This document shows, one piece after another, positions 7,334-14,274 of a DNA stretch of 15,105 nt. Source of the stretch: Acholeplasmataceae bacterium UBA6190 (GTDB lineage Bacteria > Bacillota_I > Bacilli_A > Acholeplasmatales > Acholeplasmataceae); the NCBI GenBank assembly GCA_002422045.1, contig DITG01000136.1:1-15105 (forward strand), given 5' to 3'. Position 1 is the first letter of the stretch. Each line of letters starts with the position of its first letter. The notes under the pieces were generated by a model that was given only the letters and a program-made list of their open reading frames with translations, was not told the origin of the DNA and did not search any database. Position numbers and translations under genes: made by a program.

Positions 7334-9412
7334 CTATTTTCTTTGTTTCCGAAGTGCTGGATGGCTTTCCAAGATTTTTTTGATACCGTGTGGCATGGCA
7401 AACGCGATCGTTGCAATGTCGTCATCAATTCGAATCACGACACCCAAACCAAACGCATTGTGTTCGACTTTGTCTCCAGCTTTGAGCAGATGGGAAACCT
7501 GACTGTTTTCATAAAGTGATTTAGGCTGATCGACTTTGACTCTGGATTCTTGAACAAATCTGGAAGGATATGAATATCGCATCGATCCGTAAACCATGCG
7601 CTGATCGGCATAACTCATGTAGAGTTTCTCTTGGGCTCTGGTAATCCCGACATAAGCGATGCGGCGTTCTTCTTCCATCTCGTTTGGATTCATCAAAGAC
7701 CTGTCACTTGGGAAGATGTTTTCTTCCATCACGACCATGAAGACGACCTTGAATTCAAGTCCTTTGACCTGATGATAGGTAGACAACTTGACATGATTGA
7801 AATCTTCGACGTCCTGATCCTGATCGGAATAGAGAGCAATCTGATCGAGTTGCTGAGTGAGTCTTTCGATGAATGACCCTTCATAATAGGTATCGCCTCT
7901 TGCAAAGACGTTTTGAAGTTCTTTTAAGTTGGCGATCCGGTCATCATTGATCTCATCACCTTCAGCGCGTAACATATCGATGTATCCGGTTTTGGCCATG
8001 AGGTATGGCATGATTTGAGAAAGTTCAACCATATCATTGAATTCTTTATTCATGGATAGGATTAATTCCTTGAATTCAATCAAGCTCTTTTTGGCAGCCG
8101 GTGTCAGATCGGTATATTCAATGGCTTGAAACATGGAGACACCTAGTTCTTTTGCTCTTTGTTCGATTTTTTGAATACTGACATTGCCAATAGATCTTTT
8201 GGGCACATTGACAATGCGTTTCAGATAGAAATCCAAATCCGGATTCAAAATGGTTCTTACATAAGCCAAAGCATCCTTGATTTCTCTGCGCTCATAGAAA
8301 GAGATCCCTCCATAGATGATATAAGGAATGCCTTCTTTGATCATAGCTTCTTCAAAGAGTCTTGATAGTGCATTGTTTCGATAGAGGACTGCGACATCAT
8401 CATACTGATATCCTAGTTGTCTGAGTCTTTGGATTTCATTGACCACAAAGAATGTTTCTCGGATATCGTTTTGTGCATGATGGACAATCGGTGCTTCGCC
8501 GATGCCCAAATCGCTTTCTAGGTTTTTCGCTGCAGGTCTGTTCATGTTATAGGCAATCAACTGATTGGCAGCTTTCAAGATCTGATTGGTTGACCGGTAA
8601 TTCTGATCCAAGATGACTTGTTCGGGACCGAAGTCTTTCGCGAAGTGTCTCGCATTTTCATAGTTTGCCCCACGGAACCCATAAATACTTTGATCAGGAT
8701 CACCCACGATAAAAACGTTTTTATGTTGCATGCCCAAAATCTTCAATATCTTGTACTGAATGGCGTCCGTATCTTGAAACTCATCGACCAAGATATGTTC
8801 AAAATACGTTTGATAATGATCTCTGACATTGGCATGTTCTTCTAAAAGTTCAAGGGTATAGATCAGCAAATCGTCGAAATCGAGTAACTGATTTTCTCTT
8901 AAATATGATTGATATTTTTGATAGATACGTTCTTCATCGGTACGTTCAAACTTTTCTAGTCTTCTGCTCTTATACAAGGAAAAAAGGTTTTTCAGGAGTT
9001 TGATTGAAAACATTTTGACATCGTAACCCAATCCCTTGATACAATCTTGAATGATCTTTTTTCCATCATCCTCATCGATCACATTGAAAGAGGGTCTGTA
9101 TCCGTAAGGCAGTTCTCCAATGTGTCTTCTGAGTATTTGAAGTCCGAAGGCATGAAAGGTATAAAGCCAAACACTCATGGCGTGAGGTCCTGTCATGTTG
9201 ATGACACGTTCTTTCATCTCACGTGCTGCCTTATTGGTAAATGTAACCGCCAAAATATGTTTCGGATTGGCCCCTTGCATGATGAGATAAGCTATTCTTG
9301 AGGTCAGTGTTCTCGTCTTCCCTGTGCCAGCACCAGCAACGACAAAAAGTGGTCCTCCAGGGTGGACGACCGCTTTGAATTGAGATTCGTTTAGTGTAGC
9401 TAGCCAGTTCAT
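7334..9412 (-). CDS. pcrA: ATP-dependent DNA helicase PcrA (UvrD/Rep family)
   Basis: Essential-type 3'-5' DNA helicase of Gram-positive bacteria, used in excision repair, clearing of transcription-replication conflicts and plasmid replication. The 692 residues hold Q-motif LNESQFKAV (7-15), Walker A AGAGTGKT (26-33), motif Ia TFTNKAAREM (57-66), TFHAFG (85-90), motif II VDEFQDT (209-215), motif III GDPDQSIYGFRGA (237-249), NYRST (271-275), AVLYRN (341-346), motif IVa FYERREIKDALAY (372-384), a full 2B region, motif V at 543-554 and motif VI ERRIAYVGITRAQ (582-594). The C-terminus (about 644-690) carries GDKVEHNAFGLGVV, the Tudor-like RNA-polymerase-binding module typical of PcrA/UvrD. Motif V (STYHQVKGLEF) departs from the common MTxHxAKGLEF. 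The gene lies 13 bases after glnS; an AGGTAGGT ribosome site overlaps the glnS stop. The pcrA-ligA linkage is conserved in Bacillota. Confidence 0.97.
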   Translation of the reverse strand: MNWLATLNESQFKAVVHPGGPLFVVAGAGTGKTRTLTSRIAYLIMQGANPKHILAVTFTNKAAREMKERVINMTGPHAMSVWLYTFHAFGLQILRRHIGELPYGYRPSFNVIDEDDGKKIIQDCIKGLGYDVKMFSIKLLKNLFSLYKSRRLEKFERTDEERIYQKYQSYLRENQLLDFDDLLIYTLELLEEHANVRDHYQTYFEHILVDEFQDTDAIQYKILKILGMQHKNVFIVGDPDQSIYGFRGANYENARHFAKDFGPEQVILDQNYRSTNQILKAANQLIAYNMNRPAAKNLESDLGIGEAPIVHHAQNDIRETFFVVNEIQRLRQLGYQYDDVAVLYRNNALSRLFEEAMIKEGIPYIIYGGISFYERREIKDALAYVRTILNPDLDFYLKRIVNVPKRSIGNVSIQKIEQRAKELGVSMFQAIEYTDLTPAAKKSLIEFKELILSMNKEFNDMVELSQIMPYLMAKTGYIDMLRAEGDEINDDRIANLKELQNVFARGDTYYEGSFIERLTQQLDQIALYSDQDQDVEDFNHVKLSTYHQVKGLEFKVVFMVVMEENIFPSDRSLMNPNEMEEERRIAYVGITRAQEKLYMSYADQRMVYGSMRYSYPSRFVQESRVKVDQPKSLYENSQVSHLLKAGDKVEHNAFGLGVVIRIDDDIATIAFAMPHGIKKILESHPALRKQRK

Positions 9413-9425
9413 GGCGCACCTACCT

Positions 9426-11054
9426 TTATTTGTATGAACTCTTCAGAGGTACAATTTCGTTGAAATTGATTTTTCCGTCTTTCGGTTCATCGGTATTGAA
9501 ATAACCATTTCGAATGAATTGGAACTTGTCTTGTACCTTGACATCCTTCATCGCACATTCGACATAACCTTGCTTGACAGTCCAAGAATGTTCATTGAAA
9601 CGATCGAGCAATCCCATCGAATCATCACCAATGATCATCGGCCCAAAGAAATTAAATAGTGCAGGAATTGCATGGGATACTTCAACAAAATGAATGGTTC
9701 CATTCGGTTTTCTTTCGTTGAAACCTGATCCTGATCGAGTGGCCGGATCATAGGTAGCTAGCACTTCGATGACGTTTCCATCATTGTCATAGATGACATC
9801 ATGAGCCTTGATGAAATAGGAATAAAACAGTCTAACTTCTTCACCTAATGCGAGTCGCTTGTATTTGTTATTTGGCTTTGTGACGACAAAGTCATCTGCT
9901 TCGATATAGAGTTTCTGACCAAATGGAATTTGTCTGGATCCGAGTTCCGGCTTTTCCGGATGATAGGGTACATCGAAGAATTCGATTTTACCTTCTTCAT
10001 AATTGGTAATGGTCACGAGTAGTGGGTTGATCACTGCCATGGTGCGTTGTGCTTTGTCTGCGAGGTCATCTCTGAGTGCTGCTTCAAGCATGTCGTTTCC
10101 AGCAGTCGAATTCACTTTCGACAACCCAGTCGATAAAATGAAATTGCGAATCGCGTTTGGTGTATAACCTCGTCTTCTCAAACCGGATAGTGTTGGCATT
10201 CTAGGATCATCCCAGCCCACGACTTTACCACGTTCAACGAGTTCTCTGAGATATCGTTTGCTCATGATGGTATTTTCAATCGAGAGTCTGCCGAATTCAA
10301 TCTGTCTTGGAATCTTTGGCATTTCAGTTTCACGAACCACCCAGTCATAAAGAGGTCTATGATCTTCGAACTCAAGCGAACACAAAGAATGTGTGATGCC
10401 TTCAATCGCATCTTCTAAAGGATGCGCATAATCGTACATCGGATAGATACACCATTTGTTTCCGGTGTTGTGATGCTCTGCGTAGATGATGCGATAGAGC
10501 GCAGGGTCTCTCATGTTCATATTTGGAGAAGCCATGTCAATCTTGGCGCGCAATACACATTCGCCTTCATTGAATTTTCCATCTCTCATCTGGTAGAACA
10601 GACTTAAGTTTTCTTCCACAGAACGGTCTCTGTATTTTGAGAGTTTGCCTGGAGTATTGATATTGCCTCTATCTTTTGAAATTTCTTCTGCAGTCGAATG
10701 ATCGACATAAGCCAAACCTTTTTTGATCAGCAAAACAGCACGTTCAAACATCTCTTCGAAATAGTCTGAAGCGAAAAAGACGTTCTTTGGCTCATATCCC
10801 AACCAGCGAATATCATGTAGGATGGCTTTGACATAAATATCGTCTTCTTTTTCAGGATTGGTGTCATCATAACGCAAATTGGTATATCCACCATATGCAC
10901 TTGCACTTTCAAAGTCTGTGATGATTGCTCTGGCATGTCCGATGTGTAAAAATCCATTCGGTTCTGGTGGGAACCGAGTCACGATTTCAGAATGTTTTCC
11001 GCTCGCAAGATCTGCTTCGATGATGGTTTTAATAAAGTTGGATGTGTTTTCCAT
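9426..11054 (-). CDS. glnS: Glutaminyl-tRNA synthetase (GlnRS)
   Basis: Class I aminoacyl-tRNA synthetase that joins glutamine to tRNA-Gln. The 542-residue protein begins with RFPPEPNGFLHIGHARA (27-43), holding the HIGH motif at 37-40, followed by LRYDDTNPEKED (60-71), TGNKWCIYPMYDYAHPLED region (197-214) typical of GlnRS rather than GluRS, and an IMSKR version of KMSKS at 263-267. The C-terminal half (about 345-542) fits the two beta-barrel anticodon-binding domains. Length matches bacterial GlnRS (about 550). The ATG at 11054 has TGAGGTG at 11060-11066 upstream. A promoter at 11078-11106 precedes it; further up lie a terminator and a candidate structured RNA. Most Bacillota lack GlnRS and make Gln-tRNA with GatCAB, so its presence is informative for taxonomy. 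It appears to be the first gene of the repair transcription unit. Confidence 0.97.
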   Translation of the reverse strand: MENTSNFIKTIIEADLASGKHSEIVTRFPPEPNGFLHIGHARAIITDFESASAYGGYTNLRYDDTNPEKEDDIYVKAILHDIRWLGYEPKNVFFASDYFEEMFERAVLLIKKGLAYVDHSTAEEISKDRGNINTPGKLSKYRDRSVEENLSLFYQMRDGKFNEGECVLRAKIDMASPNMNMRDPALYRIIYAEHHNTGNKWCIYPMYDYAHPLEDAIEGITHSLCSLEFEDHRPLYDWVVRETEMPKIPRQIEFGRLSIENTIMSKRYLRELVERGKVVGWDDPRMPTLSGLRRRGYTPNAIRNFILSTGLSKVNSTAGNDMLEAALRDDLADKAQRTMAVINPLLVTITNYEEGKIEFFDVPYHPEKPELGSRQIPFGQKLYIEADDFVVTKPNNKYKRLALGEEVRLFYSYFIKAHDVIYDNDGNVIEVLATYDPATRSGSGFNERKPNGTIHFVEVSHAIPALFNFFGPMIIGDDSMGLLDRFNEHSWTVKQGYVECAMKDVKVQDKFQFIRNGYFNTDEPKDGKINFNEIVPLKSSYK

Positions 11055-11077
11055 GGTATCACCTCATTGTCTTACTT

Positions 11078-11106
11078 ATTATATAGTAAATCTCGATAAA
11101 CCACAA
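11078..11106 (-). promoter_or_regulatory. Sigma-A-type promoter for glnS
   Basis: On the minus strand, TTGTGG (11106-11101) is followed by a 17-base spacer and a perfect TATAAT (11083-11078). Transcription would start near 11071, leaving a leader of about 17 bases with the TGAGGTG ribosome site. It lies downstream of the terminator at 11114-11145, so glnS could be expressed independently of any transcript that ends there. Confidence 0.7.
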
Positions 11107-11113
11107 CAATTGA

Positions 11114-11145
11114 AACAAAAATCGACTGAGATTGTCAGTCGATTT
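11114..11145 (-). terminator. Rho-independent terminator or attenuator upstream of glnS
   Basis: A perfect 11-base inverted repeat, AAATCGACTGA / TCAGTCGATTT, pairs 11145-11135 with 11129-11119 around a 5-base loop. On the minus strand it is followed by a T-rich run (TTTTTGTTTC). It cannot end the 562-residue gene, which already has a terminator at 11321-11353. It therefore either ends a short separate RNA or acts as an attenuator for glnS. Confidence 0.85.
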
Positions 11146-11161
11146 CTTGTGAGTCAATCGG

Positions 11162-11275
11162 TATGGCTGAGGGCACATCCATAGCGTCTGACACTTCGTC
11201 TTGGACCCTTGTTCATGAAGGGTTCGTGCGTATTCAAAAGGAATACATCTTTATCATAAACGAATTTAAGCCATA
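11162..11275 (-). ncRNA. Candidate structured RNA (small RNA or glnS leader), family unknown
   Basis: Between two terminators lies about 200 bases without a convincing gene, but with nested complementarity on the minus strand. TATGGCT (11275-11269) pairs with AGCCATA (11168-11162). Inside it, TTCGTTT (11264-11258) pairs with AGACGAA (11201-11195, one G-U). Within that are two hairpins: GTATTC/GAATAC (11246-11241 with 11235-11230, 5-base loop) and ACCCTT/AAGGGT (11223-11218 with 11210-11205, 7-base loop). The terminator at 11114-11145 follows. This resembles a multibranched riboswitch aptamer or a small RNA ending at an intrinsic terminator. I looked for T-box, 6S, SRP, tmRNA and RNase P hallmarks and found none. 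I see no strong promoter above it; a TATGAT at 11252-11257 lacks a matching -35 and would cut into the structure. The pairing was found by eye and is not an energy calculation. Confidence 0.4.
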
Positions 11276-11320
11276 TAAACAGTGCGTATATGACCTAAAA
11301 TGCTTCCATTTCATTTGAAA

Positions 11321-11353
11321 TTAAAAAAACAGTCCAGCAAATGCCGGACTGTT
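11321..11353 (-). terminator. Rho-independent terminator of the 562-residue protein gene
   Basis: On the minus strand AACAGTCCGG (11353-11344) pairs with CTGGACTGTT (11337-11328), one G-U pair included, around the loop CATTTG. It is followed by a run of seven T (11329-11323, partly shared with the stem). It lies eight bases after the TAA of the upstream gene, so it clearly closes that transcription unit. Confidence 0.93.
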
Positions 11354-11360
11354 CATACTG

Positions 11361-13049
11361 TTATGGTTGTGGAATCAGGTCAAATAAGTTTGCATAATCC
11401 TCTTCAAGTCCAGAGAGCGTATCCAGCAATGACTCATACAAAGCCGCTTGTTCTTCATCATCGAGGTTTTGCATTTCTGCAAGTAGTGCTTCAATGGCTT
11501 CTTCTGTATCTACTTCTGGATTGGTCAAACTATCCAAAAGACTTGTGATAGCTTCTTGAACTTCGGGTGTGATGTTGGGATCGTTTTGAATAATGTCTAA
11601 GACATCTTGAACAGCTTGTGTAATCTCAGCAAGTGGGATACTGTCATCGAGTTGTACATAGAGTCTCAAATTGCCATTCACCATTGCAACCTGTGAAAGT
11701 GCCATGCCGGCTTGAGCGAGTTGGTCATTGAAATTTTGAATGACAAACTGTCCGTCGACGATCATATCGTTATCACCAATCAGTGATAAGATACCACTGA
11801 TATATTCTTCTTCGAGTGTCACCAGACCTGCGGATAATGAATTCAGATCAATGACCAAATCATTACCACTCACTGCGGGTTCCGCTTCTAGTTTGATGAT
11901 GGTTTGGAACTTCTTCGCCGGATCATTGATATCTTGAATGATGATTGGAATGGCAATCACAAATGATTCTCCCATGATTGCATAAGGCGCTAACGCTGTG
12001 AGTGAAATCTCATCTGTGAGATTGGATTCAATCAATGCGCCTGATGGCTGTAGATTGGCTCTTAGCATGTATTCCAAGACGCGATTGAGTGTGAGTGCAT
12101 CCAGTTCAATGAATGGGTCTGAGGTTGTCGATAGTGTTGAGAAAATCAATGCACTGGCTTTAGAAGCAAAGATAGATTGTAACTGGGATTCATTTTGAAT
12201 CTTTTGGAGTTCTGTCAATTGGAATGGAGCAGAATCATCCTTGAGCTTGCCGAGTGCAATCGAACCGCTGAATTCTTCGTCTTCAAATCCAATGTTGACA
12301 AGTTCGTTTTCTTTCACGAAGCCAAGCAGTGCAGAGACAAGAGCACCAGTGTTTGGATCATCTTCGAATTGGGATGCGACGAGTTCTTGAATGTCAACTT
12401 TGATTTCTCTCTTCTGAGGATCAAAGGTTGCGAAACCATCGACAAATCCGCTGATCAACTCTTCTAAATCTTGACCTGTCGCCTGTTCAGCTGCCCAGCT
12501 CGCTGCTGAGAAAACCCAAGCCAGTGGTATGTTACCAACGTTAAATTTTTCGAGTTTCAAAATGATTTCATCTGTATTTGCTGTGAGCTTGAAGGTAATC
12601 AAGACTCGTGTCTTATAAGTGAAATCTAGTGCGGAATATTTCAGATGGAGACCTGATTCGATTTCAACGATATCTTCCTTGAATCTGACCCATGTACCTT
12701 GGTAGCCATAGGTAAGTCCCATCATTTCATCATAAAGAACATAGTTTTTGACAGTGTCTTCTTCGTTTTCATCCAAATATCCTGGGTTCATGCCCACGAA
12801 TATTCCTTTGATTAATGCATTGGCTTGTTGTTGGGTAAAGCCGATACCAACTTCGGAATCCACTGTGTTTGATGTCAGAAATGTGTCCATTTCTTCCTGA
12901 ATCATTGCTGTCAGGGTGAAGTCACCCGATGTGCCTTCAAAATCTGCAACAGGTATCTCAACACTCTTGTATGCAAGTGCGAGAAAAATCAGTGGAAGTG
13001 CAACGATGGAAAGAATAGGTAATACAATGAGCTTAAATAAAAACTTCAT
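11361..13049 (-). CDS. Membrane-anchored extracytoplasmic protein with a duplicated domain
   Basis: No established name recognised. The 562-residue protein starts with MKFLFK and one hydrophobic segment (about 7-27) without a lipobox cysteine or clear signal-peptidase site, so it is probably an N-terminal anchor with the rest outside. The body looks like two copies of one domain. In copy 1 (about 65-270), FTQQQANALIKGIF (71-84) is followed by GYQGTWVRF (115-123), then LITFKLTANTDEIILKLEKF (150-169) and GNIPLAWVF. In copy 2 (about 310-470) the counterparts are LDALTLNRVLEYML (316-329), IMGESFVIAI (358-367) and TIIKLEAEPAV (383-393). A start such as 'T..Q.NALI' and the 'NVGNIPLAWVF' motif recall YpmS/DUF2140 proteins; this is a resemblance only. 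The C-terminus (about 470-562) is acidic and helical, rich in D, E, L. AGGGAG (13059-13064) supports the start. The gene has its own promoter and terminator. Secretion and function are inferred. Confidence 0.9.
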   Translation of the reverse strand: MKFLFKLIVLPILSIVALPLIFLALAYKSVEIPVADFEGTSGDFTLTAMIQEEMDTFLTSNTVDSEVGIGFTQQQANALIKGIFVGMNPGYLDENEEDTVKNYVLYDEMMGLTYGYQGTWVRFKEDIVEIESGLHLKYSALDFTYKTRVLITFKLTANTDEIILKLEKFNVGNIPLAWVFSAASWAAEQATGQDLEELISGFVDGFATFDPQKREIKVDIQELVASQFEDDPNTGALVSALLGFVKENELVNIGFEDEEFSGSIALGKLKDDSAPFQLTELQKIQNESQLQSIFASKASALIFSTLSTTSDPFIELDALTLNRVLEYMLRANLQPSGALIESNLTDEISLTALAPYAIMGESFVIAIPIIIQDINDPAKKFQTIIKLEAEPAVSGNDLVIDLNSLSAGLVTLEEEYISGILSLIGDNDMIVDGQFVIQNFNDQLAQAGMALSQVAMVNGNLRLYVQLDDSIPLAEITQAVQDVLDIIQNDPNITPEVQEAITSLLDSLTNPEVDTEEAIEALLAEMQNLDDEEQAALYESLLDTLSGLEEDYANLFDLIPQP

Positions 13050-13073
13050 AGCAAATCACTCCCTTTGATATAT

Positions 13074-13102
13074 ATCATATTCTTTTGATATGAAAAATAC
13101 AA
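13074..13102 (-). promoter_or_regulatory. Promoter of the 562-residue protein gene
   Basis: On the minus strand TTGTAT (13102-13097) is separated by 17 bases from TATGAT (13079-13074), a five-of-six match to the -10 consensus; the -35 is weak. Transcription would begin near 13067, just before the AGGGAG ribosome site and about 18 bases from the ATG at 13049. This makes the gene a single-gene unit. Confidence 0.6.
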
Positions 13103-13134
13103 TATTTTCGCTTGATAGACGGAAATACTGAATG

Positions 13135-13188
13135 ATGACCGCAAAGTTTGCGTCAGAAGATGCAGTTGATTCCCCTCTGCGGTTTCAT
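13135..13188 (-). other. Leader-like hairpin between tsaD terminator and next promoter
   Basis: The 226 bases between tsaD and the 562-residue gene contain a possible RNA fold on the minus strand. ATG-AA-ACCGCA (13188-13178) pairs with TGCGGTCAT (13143-13135), nine base pairs with a two-base bulge. Inside, CAGAGG (13179-13174) could instead pair with CTTCTG (13159-13154), one G-U, sharing the CA of the outer stem. No T run follows, so it is not a terminator. Two overlapping TATGAT boxes (13198-13208) lie upstream, with no convincing -35. Function unknown. Confidence 0.3.
13153..13188 (-). CDS. Possible 11-codon leader ORF
   Basis: An ATG at 13188 preceded by GAGG (13194-13197, five bases away) opens a frame MKPQRGINCIF ending at TGA (13153-13155). 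The start codon falls in the hairpin at 13135-13188. Such a short frame with a ribosome site can occur by chance; I list it because it coincides with the fold and sits just upstream of a surface-protein gene. No function is suggested. Confidence 0.2.
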   Translation of the reverse strand: MKPQRGINCIF

Positions 13189-13242
13189 TTCAACCTCATC
13201 ATATCATATTTAGAAAAAAGATGAATCATTTGATGATGAATA

Positions 13243-13267
13243 ATAAAAAATCACCATTGCTGGTGAT
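13243..13267 (-). terminator. Rho-independent terminator of the tsaB-rimI-tsaD unit
   Basis: On the minus strand ATCACCA (13267-13261) and TGGTGAT (13256-13250) form a perfect 7-base stem capped by a GCAA tetraloop of the GNRA type, followed by TTTTTT. It starts nine bases after the tsaD stop codon. Confidence 0.95.
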
Positions 13268-13275
13268 CATGATGT

Positions 13276-14274
13276 TCAATCTTCAATCGATAATGTAGAT
13301 GTCCCACCAAGTAAATAATTGGGGAGTGCACCTTTTTTAAGATAATGATAATAAGCTGCCGCTCCGATCATTGCCGCATTGTCTGTACAGTATTCCATTT
13401 TGGGTATGATAATTTCAAATCCAGGAATCTCTTGATATATTCTTTTTCTCAAACCTTTGTTTGCAGCAACTCCGCCTGCAACGATGATCTGTTTGACATG
13501 ATATGCTTCAGCAGCAAGTCTAGTCTTTTCGATGATGACATCAAGGACGCTGGCTTGAAACGATGCACACATGTCATTGATCCGGATGTTTTCGTTTTTC
13601 TGATTGGCATGATGAACGACATTGATGACAGCACTCTTCAATCCGGAAAAGCTGAAGTGATACTCTTTTTTATCCAAATAAGGTCTGGGTAAATGATACG
13701 TGTCGCTGCCTAAAGCTGCCAATTTATCAACGACCGGTCCACCTGGATAAGATAAACCGAGTGTACGTGCGACCTTGTCATACGCTTCGCCAACTGCATC
13801 ATCCATGGTTGTGCCAAGTAATTTGAAATTCATGTGATCAGACATGTAGATCAGTTCGGTATGTCCGCCTGAAACCAAAAGAGCAAGTGCCGGAAATTGT
13901 AAATCGTGGTCAATATTGGCTGCATAGATATGACCAACGAGATGATTGATACCAAGAATTTTCTTGCCATGAGCAAAAGCAAAGGCTGTCGCCGCATTGA
14001 TACCTGTCAACAAAGAACCAATTAGGCCAGGACCTTCAGTGACCGCAACCAAATCAATCTCGGATTCGGTGATACTGGCTTCACGAAGCGCTTGTTCAAA
14101 GACTCTTGTCATGTGAACCACATGATTTCTCGATGCAATTTCGGGAACCACTCCACCATAGATGGCATGAATATCAATTTGAGAAAGTACGATGTGACTG
14201 AGTACTTTCTTGCCATCTGAGACGATGGCAACACTGGTTTCATCACAACTGGATTCCACTGCTAAAATAATCAT
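13276..14274 (-). CDS. tsaD: tRNA threonylcarbamoyladenosine transferase TsaD
   Basis: Transfers the threonylcarbamoyl group from its AMP adduct to A37 of ANN-decoding tRNAs, working with TsaB and TsaE in the cytoplasm. The 332-residue protein has the ASKHA-type fold signatures of the Kae1/Qri7/TsaD family: N-terminal ILAVESSCDETSVAIV (3-18), VVPEIASRNHVVH (42-54), GPGLIGSLLTG (81-91), the metal-binding pair H111 and H115 in NHLVGHIYAA, LVSGGHTEL near 133-141, and GGVAANKGLR near the C-terminus, followed by CTDNAAMIG. Length fits the family (about 335-345). The start overlaps the rimI stop as ATGA, and the strong site AAGGAGGT (14281-14288) lies six bases upstream. It is the last gene before the terminator at 13243-13267. 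Confidence 0.98.
   Translation of the reverse strand: MIILAVESSCDETSVAIVSDGKKVLSHIVLSQIDIHAIYGGVVPEIASRNHVVHMTRVFEQALREASITESEIDLVAVTEGPGLIGSLLTGINAATAFAFAHGKKILGINHLVGHIYAANIDHDLQFPALALLVSGGHTELIYMSDHMNFKLLGTTMDDAVGEAYDKVARTLGLSYPGGPVVDKLAALGSDTYHLPRPYLDKKEYHFSFSGLKSAVINVVHHANQKNENIRINDMCASFQASVLDVIIEKTRLAAEAYHVKQIIVAGGVAANKGLRKRIYQEIPGFEIIIPKMEYCTDNAAMIGAAAYYHYLKKGALPNYLLGGTSTLSIED

Noticed and set aside
11252..11257. TATGAT box as the promoter of the candidate RNA
   Set aside because: No -35 match at 16-18 bases and it would start transcription inside the outer stem.
11117..11290. T-box leader, 6S RNA, SRP RNA or RNase P RNA upstream of glnS
   Set aside because: The T-box core (UGGNACC in AGGGUGG context) is absent before the terminator; there is no long rod with a central bubble as in 6S; no GGAAGGA-type SRP loop and no RNase P signatures. 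I can only call it an unknown candidate.
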